Origin: Shewanella electrica
GTDB taxonomy: Bacteria > Pseudomonadota > Gammaproteobacteria > Enterobacterales > Shewanellaceae
Direction of reading: 5' to 3'
DNA: 64,000 bases
NCBI RefSeq assembly: GCF_022321485.1
Contig: NZ_JAKOGG010000006.1
Span: 1 to 64,000, forward strand
Shown here: piece after piece, positions 9,192 through 18,825 of the stretch
Numbering within the stretch: position 1 is the first letter of the stretch
Layout: every line of letters starts with the position of its first letter
Made by a program: the position numbers and the translations under genes
Notes under the pieces: model-generated
Told to the model about the DNA's origin: nothing
The model's database searches: none
The model's input: the letters and a program-made list of their open reading frames with translations, nothing else

Positions 9192-10136
9192 TTGGACAAG
9201 ATTTTTGTTGATGAAGCAGTCACAGAGCTGCGCACCGTAGCTGATATGTTGCGTTGGGCGGTGAGTCGTTTTAACGACGCAGGGATTTACTACGGTCATG
9301 GAACCGACAATGCGTGGGACGAAGCGATTTCATTAGTATTTCATTCGTTGCACCTGCCAGAAGAGATTGGCCCACAAGTGCTGCACGCCAACCTTACCAG
9401 TAGCGAAAAACACAAAATCGTTGAATTGATCATCCGTCGCGTACGTGAGCGTATTCCGGTGCCTTATTTGACGCATCGCGCCACCTTTGCTGGTTTAGAA
9501 TTTTATGTCGACGAGCGCGTGTTAGTGCCGCGGTCACCGATTGCAGAGATGATTGAAAATCAGTTCAGCCCTTGGCTGTATAACAAGCCAGTGAATCGGG
9601 TGTTGGATCTGTGTACTGGCAGCGCCTGTATCGCCATCGGTTGTGCTTATGCGTTTGAAGAGGCCGAAGTGGACGCGCTGGATATCAGCGAAGATGCATT
9701 AGAAGTGGCGCAAATCAACATTGAAACACTGGGTGTGATGGATCGCGTTTATCCAATGCAATCCGACTTGTTCTCGGCGTTGCCTAAAGGGCCACAATAC
9801 GATTTGATCGTGTCCAATCCGCCATACGTTGATGCCGAAGATATTGCCGACATGCCAGAGGAATATCATCACGAGCCTGAAATCGGTTTAGCATCTGGTT
9901 TTGATGGTTTGGATTTGACCAAACGCATTATCGCCAACGCCGCGGATTATCTTACCGAAAATGGCCTGTTGGTGGTTGAAGTGGGGAACTCTATGGTGCA
10001 TTTGATGGAGCAGTACCCAGAGGTGCCATTCACTTGGGTGACCTTTGAACGCGGTGGTGACGGCGTATTCGTATTGACCCGTGATCAACTGGTTGAGCAC
10101 CAAGCGGAATTTGCCGCATTTCGCGATAGCGAGTAA
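9192..10136 (+). CDS. prmB: Ribosomal protein L3 glutamine methyltransferase PrmB
   Basis: This 314-residue SAM-dependent enzyme N5-methylates a glutamine of ribosomal protein L3. It has an N-terminal helical domain, SAM motif I ([12 protein letters not shown], near residue 140) and the substrate motif [10 protein letters not shown] near residue 210, which marks the glutamine methyltransferase family. The start is TTG, supported by a GGAG ribosome site at 9180-9183 with 8-nt spacing and by homologous N-termini of the form MDKIFV. It precedes aroC by 38 bp, probably in one transcript; the prmB-aroC pairing is conserved in gammaproteobacteria. Confidence 0.95.
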   Translation: MDKIFVDEAVTELRTVADMLRWAVSRFNDAGIYYGHGTDNAWDEAISLVFHSLHLPEEIGPQVLHANLTSSEKHKIVELIIRRVRERIPVPYLTHRATFAGLEFYVDERVLVPRSPIAEMIENQFSPWLYNKPVNRVLDLCTGSACIAIGCAYAFEEAEVDALDISEDALEVAQINIETLGVMDRVYPMQSDLFSALPKGPQYDLIVSNPPYVDAEDIADMPEEYHHEPEIGLASGFDGLDLTKRIIANAADYLTENGLLVVEVGNSMVHLMEQYPEVPFTWVTFERGGDGVFVLTRDQLVEHQAEFAAFRDSE

Positions 10137-10174
10137 TTCATAAAATAAAATCGACAGAGGGGTGGAGTAGCTAG

Positions 10175-11269
10175 ATGTCAGGAAACAGCATTGGTCAAAA
10201 TTTTGTAGTAACCACGTTTGGAGAAAGTCATGGTGTAGCGCTTGGCTGCATTATTGATGGTTGTCCACCAGGGCTGGAATTGACTGAAGCTGATATGCAG
10301 CACGATCTTGATCGTCGCCGCCCCGGCACGTCGCGTCACACCACCGCTCGTCGTGAGCCAGATGAAGTGCAAATTTTGTCTGGCGTATTTGAAGGCAAAA
10401 CCACTGGTACATCAATCGGTTTGCTGATCCACAATACCGATCAGCGCAGCCAAGATTACTCCAATATCAAAGACCAATTCCGTCCCGGTCATGCCGATTA
10501 CACCTACCAGCAAAAATATGGTACCCGTGATTATCGCGGCGGTGGCCGTTCATCTGCCCGCGAAACCGCGATGCGCGTTGCTGCTGGCGCAGTCGCTAAA
10601 AAATATCTCAAAAGCCATTTTGGGGTAGAGATCCGCGGTTATCTGTCACAACTTGGTCCCATCGTCGCTGAGACTATCGACTTTGACCAGATTGAGCAGA
10701 ACGACTTTTTCTTCCCCGATGCCAGTAAAGTTGAACAGCTCGATAGCTACATGCGCGAGCTGCGTAAAGAGCATGATTCGATTGGCGCCAAAGTATCTGT
10801 GGTCGCCACCAATGTGCCTGTCGGTTTAGGTGAGCCGGTATTTGATCGTCTCGATGCCGATATCGCCCATGCCTTGATGGGCATCAACGCAGTTAAAGGC
10901 GTGGAGATCGGTGATGGCTTTGCCGTTGTTAATCAAAAAGGCTCTGAACATCGCGATTTGATGTCGCCTGCAGGCTTCGCCTCTAATCATGCCGGTGGCG
11001 TGTTGGGCGGGATCTCTTCTGGTCAGCCGATTTTGGCACACATGGCATTGAAACCGACCTCAAGTATCAGCATTCCTGGTGAAACCATTACCGTGCAAGG
11101 CGACAGCACTGAAGTGGTCACCAAAGGCCGTCACGATCCCTGCGTGGGTATCCGTGCCGTGCCGATTGCCGAAGCGATGCTAGCGATTGTGCTGCTGGAC
11201 CATCTGCTGCGCAATCGCGCGCAAAATTTTGATGTGAACAGCCCAACACCTGTACTGGGAATGCGTTAA
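10175..11269 (+). CDS. aroC: Chorismate synthase
   Basis: This 364-residue enzyme converts 5-enolpyruvylshikimate 3-phosphate to chorismate, the last common step for aromatic amino acids, folate and quinones; it needs reduced FMN. The N-terminus contains the signature [14 protein letters not shown], followed by RRRPG and, further on, [16 protein letters not shown]. Length is normal for the bacterial type. It sits between prmB and an MFS gene, all on plus with short gaps. The ATG is preceded by GAGGGGTGGAG. Confidence 0.98.
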   Translation: MSGNSIGQNFVVTTFGESHGVALGCIIDGCPPGLELTEADMQHDLDRRRPGTSRHTTARREPDEVQILSGVFEGKTTGTSIGLLIHNTDQRSQDYSNIKDQFRPGHADYTYQQKYGTRDYRGGGRSSARETAMRVAAGAVAKKYLKSHFGVEIRGYLSQLGPIVAETIDFDQIEQNDFFFPDASKVEQLDSYMRELRKEHDSIGAKVSVVATNVPVGLGEPVFDRLDADIAHALMGINAVKGVEIGDGFAVVNQKGSEHRDLMSPAGFASNHAGGVLGGISSGQPILAHMALKPTSSISIPGETITVQGDSTEVVTKGRHDPCVGIRAVPIAEAMLAIVLLDHLLRNRAQNFDVNSPTPVLGMR

Positions 11270-11290
11270 CTCTTTAAAGCTAACTACACT

Positions 11291-12475
11291 ATGTCAAATC
11301 TATTCACTACCGGAGGACCATTACGATGGCTCTCCGGTTGTTACTTTTTCTACTTCGCCATTCTGGGCGCGTTAATTCCTTATCTGGGCGTGTTCTTTGA
11401 ACATCGCGGCTTTGATGCCGCTGAAATTGGCTTCTTGATGGCGATTTTCATGGGCACCCGCATCGTTGCGCCCAACATCTGGGCGGCAGTGGCGGATCGG
11501 CGTGGCCTGCGGGCTGAGTTGGTCAAGCTGGGGAGTTTTACGGCGGCAGTCGGTTACTTAAGCTTTTTCTACGATGGCGGCTTTTGGTATCTGGCCGCCA
11601 GCTTGACCTTTTACACCTTCTTCTGGAACGCGATTCTGGCGCAGGTGGAAGTGTTGACCTTAGACACGCTCGGTAAAAACGCGCATCGCTATGGTGCTAT
11701 CCGTAGTTACGGTAGCGTCGGTTATATCATCTGGGTGGTGATCACTGGCTGGCTGGTCAATGAGTGGGGCGCCGAAATGGTGCTGTGGGTCGGCTTAGCA
11801 CTGTTTACTGGTTTGTTTATCTGCTCCGCGCCGCTACCTTCGAGCAAAGCGCTTAATCCGGTAGATGCCGCTAAACCAAAAAAACCATTGGTGTTTAACC
11901 GCGCCATTGTGCTGTTTCTATTATCCGCATTGTTATTGCAAGCCAGCGTTGGGCCATTTTATGGTTTCTTCGTGCTATATCTGAAAAAAGTCGGTTATAG
12001 CGAAACCGTCTCTGGCGTGTTTGTGGCGATGGGCGCATTGGCCGAAATCTTCATGTTTATGCTGGTGCCTAAGCTGCTACGCAAATTTAACCTGAAAACC
12101 TTGATGATGTTTAGCATGTTGATGACCGCCATTCGCTGGTGTTTGGTGTCGACGGTACCAGACCATATCGGCGCTTTGGTGCTGAGTCAGATTTTGCACG
12201 CATTTACTTTCGGCTTAGTGCATGCAGCGTCGATCCAATTTGTGCATCGCAATTTCGCCAAGGAGCACGCCAGCAAAGGCCAAGCGCTGTATGCCAGTAT
12301 GAGCTTTGGGTTAGGCGGGGCGATCGGCAACTGGATCAGCGGCCATATCTGGGGCGATGGCAGCGGTGCGGCTTATGTGTGGCTGTTCTCCGCCGCTTGC
12401 GCATTAGCGGCCATGGTGGTGGTGTATTTTATTCCGACATCAGCCTGTAAAGTGGAAACCACGGCAGAGGCCTAA
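11291..12475 (+). CDS. MFS transporter, HcaT/nucleoside-symporter-like
   Basis: This 394-residue protein has about 12 predicted membrane helices and the MFS loop motif ADRRGLRAEL after helix 2. The N-terminus (LRWLSGCYFFYFAILGALIP) resembles the MFS_1_like group that includes the 3-phenylpropionate permease HcaT. The substrate cannot be told from sequence. It starts 21 bp after aroC and is probably co-transcribed with it; the same neighbour pair is known from Shewanella-type genomes (from memory). Confidence 0.85.
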   Translation: MSNLFTTGGPLRWLSGCYFFYFAILGALIPYLGVFFEHRGFDAAEIGFLMAIFMGTRIVAPNIWAAVADRRGLRAELVKLGSFTAAVGYLSFFYDGGFWYLAASLTFYTFFWNAILAQVEVLTLDTLGKNAHRYGAIRSYGSVGYIIWVVITGWLVNEWGAEMVLWVGLALFTGLFICSAPLPSSKALNPVDAAKPKKPLVFNRAIVLFLLSALLLQASVGPFYGFFVLYLKKVGYSETVSGVFVAMGALAEIFMFMLVPKLLRKFNLKTLMMFSMLMTAIRWCLVSTVPDHIGALVLSQILHAFTFGLVHAASIQFVHRNFAKEHASKGQALYASMSFGLGGAIGNWISGHIWGDGSGAAYVWLFSAACALAAMVVVYFIPTSACKVETTAEA

Positions 12476-12507
12476 AGTTGGCTAAATAATGCGATTAAGG
12501 ACGAACC

Positions 12508-13644
12508 ATGAAACCGCAGCATAAGTTTCGCTTAGGACTGATTATTAATCCGCTGGCTGGCTTGGGGGGCAGTGTCGCCCTCAAAGGCAGTGACGGCGTG
12601 GCTGACGAAGCACTAGCCCGTGGCGCAGAGCCCAAAGCACCGCTGCGCGCAGCGCAAGCATTAGCCGCATTGCAGCCATTTGCTGATAAAGTGGAGGTTT
12701 ACACGGCCTCTGGCGAACTGGGTGAGCGGGTGGCAAGCGAGTTAGGCTTTGCCACACAGGTGTTGTATCAGGCGGATGCATCACCAACGACTGCAGCGGA
12801 TACCAAAGCAGCGGTTAACGCGCTAGCGGCCGCATCACTTGATCTATTGCTGTTTGTCGGTGGTGATGGCACCGCACGCGATGTGTATAGCGTGGTTGAT
12901 GAGCAGCAAGTGGTGCTTGGTGTGCCCGCTGGCGTAAAAATCCATTCTGGCGTGTATGCCATTACGCCGCATGCGGCTGGCAAAGTGCTGCAACTGCTGT
13001 TAAACGGTGAGTTAGTTAGCTTGATGGACGCCGACGTGATGGACATTGATGAAGTGGCTTTTCGTGCCGGCACAGTCAAGGCGCGGCGCTTCGGTGAGAT
13101 GCGCGTGCCTGCTGAGCCACGCTACATTCAAGCGGTTAAGATGGGCGGCCGTGAAGTTGATGAGTTGGTGCTGGCTGATATCGCCGCTGAAGTGATTGAT
13201 AACATGGAAGATGAGCTGTTTATCATGGGCTCAGGTTCTACCGTGGCTGCCATTATGGAAGATTTGGGGCTGCCTAACAGCTTGCTCGGTGTGGATTTAG
13301 TACAAGATAAACAGCTCGTTGCCAGCGATTTAACCGCCAATGAGTTGCTAACAGCGAGCAAAGATCAACCCACGAAACTGGTGATCACCTTAATTGGCGG
13401 CCAAGGGCACATCCTCGGTCGTGGCAATCAGCAGTTGTCGCCAGCGCTTATTCGGCAGATTGGTAAGGACAACATCATCATTGTTGCGACTAAAACCAAA
13501 CTGAAAGCACTTGAAGGTCGGCCACTAATCGTGGATAGTGGCGACCCTGAATTAGATGCCGAACTGTGCGGCTATTATCGAATTGTGACCGGATACCGGG
13601 ATTACGTCATGTACCGGGTTGCCAATCCGGATTTAGCGGAGTGA
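12508..13644 (+). CDS. ATP-NAD kinase family protein
   Basis: This 378-residue protein shows the diacylglycerol/NAD kinase signature GGDGTARDV near residue 117 and an N-terminal LGLIINPLAGLGGSVALKGSDG block with the nucleotide-binding fold. It belongs to the longer ATP-NAD kinase-like family (PpnK superfamily, about 370 residues), not to the standard 290-residue NadK, so it is probably a paralogue whose exact phosphate acceptor is uncertain. It is 4 bp from the downstream yfcL gene and 33 bp from the upstream MFS gene, so one transcript from prmB onward is plausible. Confidence 0.82.
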   Translation: MKPQHKFRLGLIINPLAGLGGSVALKGSDGVADEALARGAEPKAPLRAAQALAALQPFADKVEVYTASGELGERVASELGFATQVLYQADASPTTAADTKAAVNALAAASLDLLLFVGGDGTARDVYSVVDEQQVVLGVPAGVKIHSGVYAITPHAAGKVLQLLLNGELVSLMDADVMDIDEVAFRAGTVKARRFGEMRVPAEPRYIQAVKMGGREVDELVLADIAAEVIDNMEDELFIMGSGSTVAAIMEDLGLPNSLLGVDLVQDKQLVASDLTANELLTASKDQPTKLVITLIGGQGHILGRGNQQLSPALIRQIGKDNIIIVATKTKLKALEGRPLIVDSGDPELDAELCGYYRIVTGYRDYVMYRVANPDLAE

Positions 13645-13647
13645 CAC

Positions 13648-13914
13648 ATGTTGGAACATTATGAGCAGCAGCTCGAGCAGTGGATAAATGAGATAGTGGT
13701 AACTGGCGATGACGATGCTTTATTTGCGAGCGGTTACCTGCAAGGTCATTTTGCGGTGGTGTTATCAGAGTTAGAAGTAGAAGCCGATCACAGCGTGGCT
13801 GCGCTGGATGATAAAATGAAAAACTGCTTAAAACTGGCCGCTAAAGAGCTAGAAGATCACGACTATCGCTTAGTGGCCGATGCGTGGCAATCGCTGCGTA
13901 CCAAACTAGCATAA
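13648..13914 (+). CDS. yfcL: YfcL family protein
   Basis: This 88-residue acidic, all-helical protein (MLEHYEQQLEQWINEIV, ending DAWQSLRTKLA) matches the small YfcL family found next to aroC/mnmC in enterobacteria. No catalytic motif is seen and function is unknown. It starts 4 bp after the NAD-kinase-like gene and ends just before a terminator, closing the prmB operon. Confidence 0.8.
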   Translation: MLEHYEQQLEQWINEIVVTGDDDALFASGYLQGHFAVVLSELEVEADHSVAALDDKMKNCLKLAAKELEDHDYRLVADAWQSLRTKLA

Positions 13915-13952
13915 CGATAGCACTGGCGGTGATATCATCGCCAAACGATAAC

Positions 13953-13985
13953 AAGCCCCATCACGCTGATGCGCATGGGGCTTTG
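13953..13985 (+). terminator. Terminator after yfcL
   Basis: AAGCCCCAT and ATGGGGCTT arms flank a 13-nt loop, followed by TTGTTG. The T-run is short, but the stem is GC-rich. Confidence 0.75.
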
Positions 13986-14053
13986 TTGTATCTCAGGCTT
14001 AATGATGATGTGAATAGGCTTGGCGGAGATGAGTGAAACAACGCATGGATTCG

Positions 14054-15931
14054 TTAGCTATTTAGCGCACGGCCTTTAAGCAATTTACGCATCCACATGC
14101 GATTCGGATTCAGCGCTTCAAGCACGGCTTGGTTCACTGGCATCGGCAAGCCTAACAATTCACAGGCGAGGATCTCCGCCGCCAGCGGACCGCTACAGAT
14201 GCCACGTGAGCCTAAACCTGCCAGCAAGTACAAACCCTCGAGTACCGGTGCAGCGGTGTTTTGCCAATATTCGATACTTTCTGGTGTGGGGCCAAGTTCA
14301 TCAGCCTGAGCAAAAATTGCCGCCGCATCTGGCGCGGCACCGACCATCGGTAAATGATCGCGCGTGACCATTCTTACGCCAGCGCGGGCAGCGGTGCCAA
14401 TCTCAATCGTCTCTACCCAAGTGTGCTCAGGGTAACTCAACCGCATTTTATCGAGGTTATCTTGCTGCTCGCTGGCGCGAATGTCGATGCTGCGGTCGCC
14501 TTTGATGTAAGTGGCACCCAAGCAATGTTGCTGTTGCCATTGCGGCGTTAAATAGCCTTTGGCGCACAGCACGGTTTTTAATGGGTTTAACTCGGTAGTG
14601 CTGTTGATTTCACTCACTTGACCACGAAACGGTGAGATAGGCAGTTGGGCGGTTTGTGGCAGTAGCGTGATGCCAGCGCCATTAGCCAGCACCAGTTGTT
14701 TAAACGGGCCGAAACTTTGCGCTGCACCATGTAACAGCCAGCCATCGCTTACTTGCTCAATCCGCTCGATATGGCAATTAGGCATAAATTCACATAAGCC
14801 TGTCTGCTCGGCTTGTCGTACCGTTGCTTGGCAGAGTTGCTGCGGGCACACCCAACCAGCAAGCGGGTAGTAAAGCGCTTGTTCTTTAAGCTCAATGCCC
14901 GCGATGGCAGATGCGGTCGCGCTATCAATTTGCGTTAGCAGTTCGGCGGGCCACGGTTGACCAGCAAATATTTTATCGAGCCGCTGGCGACTGCGATCAT
15001 CAAAACCTGTCTGTAGCACACCACAAAAATCATACGGCAGGGTAGGTTCGGCTTGCGCTAGCGCGGCGATTTGCGCGCGGCTAAATTCATAACCTTGCAC
15101 GAAAAAGTCGTTTTGGACTGAGCTTTCGGGAGTTAGCAGCGGATATAACGCGCCTTGGCGGTTACCACTGGCCGCTTCGCCTGCGGCCGCTTCGGCACAA
15201 AATAGCGTGCTGGCTTGCCCTTTATTGGCTAAGGCGAGTGCCAATTGGCTGCCTGCAACACCGGCGCCAATAATGGCGATGGCATGCAGCGCGGATGTCA
15301 CCGCCGGTGCAACATACACCGGAAACGGCAAACGTTGCTGCTGCTGTTGATGGCATAAAGCCGCCCGTTCGCTAGCGGCGATGGTATCGTCTGTCGTGCA
15401 GATTTGCTCGGTTTGTGTTAACTGCAATCCAGCCGTCATCAATCTATGGCTTAATACGGCATCAGCTTTACTGAGTTCGACACGGGCACTGCGGGTACTC
15501 ATCGCGGCCATGCGCCAGATGCAGTTTTGCGTTAACGCACTTGCGCTACTATCTAAGTGCCAACGGTCAATAAAAGGCTGGTTGAACACTTGTTGCGCTA
15601 ATTGGGTTTGGCTAAGGTGGCCGTGAATTTCCACATAAAAATGCTGACAAACAAAGCGTTGCCCGTTGCTAAGTGCCATACTGGTCATCTGTTGCAGTGC
15701 GTTGATGAGTTGACCCCATTCGGCGCTGAGATTTGACGGCAGTTGTGTTAACTGCTGCCGTAGTTGCGCCAGCAGTTGCTCAGTCGGTGTATCGTTTGCT
15801 GATAAATACAGCAATATATTCGGTGCTGCTGCGGTGGCGGATGCGCTAAGTTGCTTAAAAATTGACTCAATCGAGCTTGTGCCGCAAAAAGCGTGAGTCA
15901 AAAATGAGCGGTTGTTTTGGAATGTTTGCAC
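14054..15931 (-). CDS. mnmC: MnmC-like tRNA cmnm5U34 oxidoreductase with degenerate N-terminal half
   Basis: This 625-residue protein corresponds to MnmC, which finishes mnm5(s2)U34 at the tRNA wobble position. The C-terminal part (from about 215) is a FAD-dependent oxidase: IAIIGAGVAGSQLALAL is the dinucleotide fold, followed by GNRQGALYPL, SPFRGQVSEI and LAGLGSRGICSGPLAAE. This half should turn cmnm5U into nm5U. The N-terminal 210 residues should be the methyltransferase, but no glycine-rich SAM motif (GFGTGLN in relatives) and no DGFAPAKNPDMW-like motif is visible; the matching place reads DRWHLDSSASALTQNCIW. The methylating half therefore looks decayed. The gene is divergent from fabB, as in E. 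coli. Confidence 0.88.
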   Translation of the reverse strand: MQTFQNNRSFLTHAFCGTSSIESIFKQLSASATAAAPNILLYLSANDTPTEQLLAQLRQQLTQLPSNLSAEWGQLINALQQMTSMALSNGQRFVCQHFYVEIHGHLSQTQLAQQVFNQPFIDRWHLDSSASALTQNCIWRMAAMSTRSARVELSKADAVLSHRLMTAGLQLTQTEQICTTDDTIAASERAALCHQQQQQRLPFPVYVAPAVTSALHAIAIIGAGVAGSQLALALANKGQASTLFCAEAAAGEAASGNRQGALYPLLTPESSVQNDFFVQGYEFSRAQIAALAQAEPTLPYDFCGVLQTGFDDRSRQRLDKIFAGQPWPAELLTQIDSATASAIAGIELKEQALYYPLAGWVCPQQLCQATVRQAEQTGLCEFMPNCHIERIEQVSDGWLLHGAAQSFGPFKQLVLANGAGITLLPQTAQLPISPFRGQVSEINSTTELNPLKTVLCAKGYLTPQWQQQHCLGATYIKGDRSIDIRASEQQDNLDKMRLSYPEHTWVETIEIGTAARAGVRMVTRDHLPMVGAAPDAAAIFAQADELGPTPESIEYWQNTAAPVLEGLYLLAGLGSRGICSGPLAAEILACELLGLPMPVNQAVLEALNPNRMWMRKLLKGRALNS

Positions 15932-16095
15932 TGTAACTACCGGAAATTTAAAGGGCTATATGTGACTTTGACGTCGTAAATGGGCATCATTTTAGCCTGA
16001 GTCATGGAAAGCTGACCACTTGTCGAGAGTAAAACCGCTAACATTGCGTCAGCAAAATTTGAATGTACACAATTGTACGGAATGGATAGTAAAAC
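15932..16095. promoter_or_regulatory. mnmC/fabB divergent control region
   Basis: A TAAAAT box for mnmC (minus, 15989-15994) can be seen. On the fabB side an inverted repeat GTACA-CAAT-TGTAC lies at 16065-16078, only 18 nt from the fabB ATG, where a repressor would block transcription or translation. Its 4-nt spacer does not fit my memory of the FabR site, so no regulator is named. Confidence 0.4.
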
Positions 16096-17310
16096 ATGAA
16101 AAGAGTCGTGATCACCGGAATTGGCGTCGTTTCAAGTATCGGTAATAACAAACAAGAAGTGACTGAATCATTACGTGAAGGCCGCAGTGGTATTACGCAT
16201 TCAGCCCAGTTTGAAGAGATGCAACTGCGTAGTCAGGTCTGGGGAAACGTTAAACTCGATCCATCTGAGCTGATCGATCGTAAAGCATTACGTTTCATGG
16301 GCGATGCAGCGGCTTACGCTTATATCGCGATGCAAGAAGCGATTGCCGATGCCAATCTGACCGAAGAACAGTATTCAAATCCTCGTGTAGGCTTAATCGC
16401 AGGTTCAGGCGGTGCATCATCTGCCAACCAAGTACAAGCGGCTGATACGCTGCGTACTAAAGGTGTTAAGCGCATTGGCCCTTATATTGTGCCTCGCATC
16501 ATGTCGAGCACGGCCAGTGCATGTTTGGCAACCCCATTTAAAATTAAAGGCATGAACTACTCGATCAGTTCTGCTTGTGCTACCAGCGCCCACTGTATTG
16601 GCCACGCCGTTGAGCTGATCCAAATGGGTAAACAAGACATGGTATTTGCCGGTGGTGCTGAAGAGATCAACTGGACCCTGACCATGGGCTTTGACGCCAT
16701 GGGTGCACTGTCATTCAAATACAATGACACACCAGAAAAAGCGTCTCGTACCTATGACGCCGACCGTGATGGTTTTGTTATCTCTGGTGGCGGCGGTATC
16801 GTGGTTGTTGAAGAGCTGGAACATGCTCTGGCACGCGGCGCGAAAATCTACGCAGAAGTGGTCGGTTATGGCGCGTCTTCAGACGGTTATGACATGGTAG
16901 CGCCAAGCGGTGAAGGTGCCATCCGCTGTATGCAGATGGCGATGCAAGATGTAGATACACCAATCGATTACATCAACACTCACGGTACTTCTACGCCTGT
17001 AGGTGACGTGCGTGAACTGGAAGCGATTAAAGAAGTCTTCGGTGACAAAGTGCCACCAATTGCTTCTACCAAGTCGATGACTGGTCACGCCCTCGGTGCC
17101 GCTGGTGTGCACGAAGCTATCTACAGTTTGATCATGTTGGAAAATGGCTTTATCGCGCCATCAATCAACATCGACAACTTAGATGAAGCAGCGGTTGGCA
17201 TGCCAATCGTACGCGAATATCGCGATGCGCCGTTGACTACCGTCATGAGCAACAGCTTCGGTTTCGGTGGTACTAACGCGACATTAGTGATGCGTAAATA
17301 CCAAGACTAA
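16096..17310 (+). CDS. fabB: 3-oxoacyl-ACP synthase I (FabB)
   Basis: This 404-residue beta-ketoacyl-ACP synthase elongates fatty acids and is essential for the unsaturated branch. The catalytic cysteine is in [10 protein letters not shown] (near residue 163), with the two histidines in [11 protein letters not shown] and [11 protein letters not shown]. The C-terminal [12 protein letters not shown] is typical of condensing enzymes. Length and the FabB-type sequence ([18 protein letters not shown]) favour FabB over FabF. It is monocistronic: divergent from mnmC and followed by a terminator 21 bp after the stop. Confidence 0.97.
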   Translation: MKRVVITGIGVVSSIGNNKQEVTESLREGRSGITHSAQFEEMQLRSQVWGNVKLDPSELIDRKALRFMGDAAAYAYIAMQEAIADANLTEEQYSNPRVGLIAGSGGASSANQVQAADTLRTKGVKRIGPYIVPRIMSSTASACLATPFKIKGMNYSISSACATSAHCIGHAVELIQMGKQDMVFAGGAEEINWTLTMGFDAMGALSFKYNDTPEKASRTYDADRDGFVISGGGGIVVVEELEHALARGAKIYAEVVGYGASSDGYDMVAPSGEGAIRCMQMAMQDVDTPIDYINTHGTSTPVGDVRELEAIKEVFGDKVPPIASTKSMTGHALGAAGVHEAIYSLIMLENGFIAPSINIDNLDEAAVGMPIVREYRDAPLTTVMSNSFGFGGTNATLVMRKYQD

Positions 17311-17331
17311 TCAGTAGTCTACTGTGTGAAG

Positions 17332-17353
17332 AAGGAAGCTGCGGCTTCCTTTT
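17332..17353 (+). terminator. Terminator after fabB
   Basis: AAGGAAGC-TGCG-GCTTCCTT hairpin running directly into a T-run. Confidence 0.9.
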
Positions 17354-17466
17354 TTATTGCCTGCGTGGTGCGAAGCCAATGAGTCGCTATTACGGGGCAA
17401 TGTTTGAATTGATTAAAGTTTTGAACCCAGCGCTGTTAGTGAGGTTTAGCCCAAGAAGCACGCGGG

Positions 17467-17637
17467 CAACCGCAGAGATTAACAAGCGTTTGCATGAAGC
17501 TTCGGACAGCAACAGCACGCAATTAATTTGGTGTTAGCTGCTGCTGGTGAAGCATAACTAAGCAGAACATCTAAGGCGCTGCATTATTTACACTCTGCCT
17601 GCTGCAAAAACAATCAGCAAAGATAAACAGCCCCTAG
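17467..17637. repeat. Dispersed MITE/REP-like element, copy 2 (composite, reversed)
   Basis: Read on the minus strand, it starts at 17637 with CTAGGGGCTGTTTATCTTTG, continues with TTGTTTTTGCAGCAGGCAGAG, and after about 100 bp passes through AGCAGCTAACACCAAATT into a second unit that aligns with the inverted half of copy 1 (CTAACAC...AAAT blocks, then GCAAACGC). The far end has drifted, so its limit is approximate. It occupies most of the 387-bp fabB-pdxB gap and ends 60 bp before the pdxB start. Nothing else is recognised in that gap. Confidence 0.65.
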
Positions 17638-17697
17638 GACATTGGTCACAGTCCTTGGTAAGATGCCGCTCCACTTTGGTTAATTCTAAAACGCCTC

Positions 17698-18825
17698 ATG
17701 AAATTGGTGGTTGATGAAAACATGCCGTATGTTCGCGAACTATTTGCGGATTTCGGTGAAATTGTGGCGGTTAATGGCCGTCATCTTTCGGCAGAGCAAG
17801 TCAGTGATGCTGACGTGCTGTTAGTGCGCTCTGTGACGCAGGTTAACTCAGCGTTGCTTGCCCAAAACAGCCAACTCAAGTTTGTCGGTAGTGCCACGAT
17901 TGGTACTGATCATATCGACCAAGACTATCTCGCTTCACGCAATATTCCGTTTTCCAGTGCACCTGGCTGTAACGCAACATCGGTCGGTGAATACGTGTTT
18001 AATGCCTTGCTGGAGCTGGCTGAAAAATACGGTGCCGACTTGCATGACAAAACCGTCGGCATTGTGGGGGCGGGTAATACCGGCTCAGCCGTGGCGCGTT
18101 GCCTTAGCGCATGGGGCGTTAACGTCATGCTGTGCGATCCACCGCTGCAGCGCAGTGGCGATGATCGAGAGTTTTTCCCGCTCGATACCTTAATCGCACA
18201 AGCCGATGTGCTGACGTTCCATGTGCCGCTTACGCATGACGGGGCTGATGCCACGTTCCATCTGCTCGACGCTGCCAAGATTGCTCGCTTAAAATCCAAC
18301 ATGTGGTTGATCAATGCTTGTCGTGGCGAAGTGATAGACAACCACGCGTTATTAGCGCGGCAGCAAACTCAGCCGATGCCGGTGGTCTTGGATGTGTGGG
18401 AGGGAGAGCCGCAGCCATTGGCAGCACTGGTGCCGCTGGTGGACATTGCCACACCGCATATTGCTGGCTACAGTCTTGAGGGTAAAGCCCTCGGTACGTT
18501 TATGTTGTACCAGCGCTTGTGTGAATTGTTAGGGCGGAGCATCGATAAATCATTGGCCGACCTGTTGCCAAAAGCTTGGTTCCAGCAGGTTAATTTGCGT
18601 CAAACACCAGATCAAGCTGGGTTGTTACGCTTGTGTCGTTTTGTCTATGATTTGCGCGATGATGACCGCCAATTCCGGAAAATTCATCAAATTCCGGACG
18701 GATTTGACAATATGAGAAAAAATCATCGCCATCGAAGAGAATTCAGCGCGCTAGCTCTGGTAAATGCTGATGGTTCTGAGGTAGATTGTCTCACTAAACT
18801 AGGTTTTGCAGGAGTCGTTCGGTAA
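17698..18825 (+). CDS. pdxB: Erythronate-4-phosphate dehydrogenase
   Basis: This 375-residue D-2-hydroxyacid dehydrogenase oxidises 4-phosphoerythronate in pyridoxal 5'-phosphate synthesis. It has the Rossmann motif [16 protein letters not shown] near residue 120, catalytic Arg in [10 protein letters not shown], and His in [17 protein letters not shown]-terminal PdxB dimerisation domain follows (to 375). The stop TAA abuts the asd ATG directly (TAAATG), so translation is probably coupled with asd. Confidence 0.96.
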   Translation: MKLVVDENMPYVRELFADFGEIVAVNGRHLSAEQVSDADVLLVRSVTQVNSALLAQNSQLKFVGSATIGTDHIDQDYLASRNIPFSSAPGCNATSVGEYVFNALLELAEKYGADLHDKTVGIVGAGNTGSAVARCLSAWGVNVMLCDPPLQRSGDDREFFPLDTLIAQADVLTFHVPLTHDGADATFHLLDAAKIARLKSNMWLINACRGEVIDNHALLARQQTQPMPVVLDVWEGEPQPLAALVPLVDIATPHIAGYSLEGKALGTFMLYQRLCELLGRSIDKSLADLLPKAWFQQVNLRQTPDQAGLLRLCRFVYDLRDDDRQFRKIHQIPDGFDNMRKNHRHRREFSALALVNADGSEVDCLTKLGFAGVVR

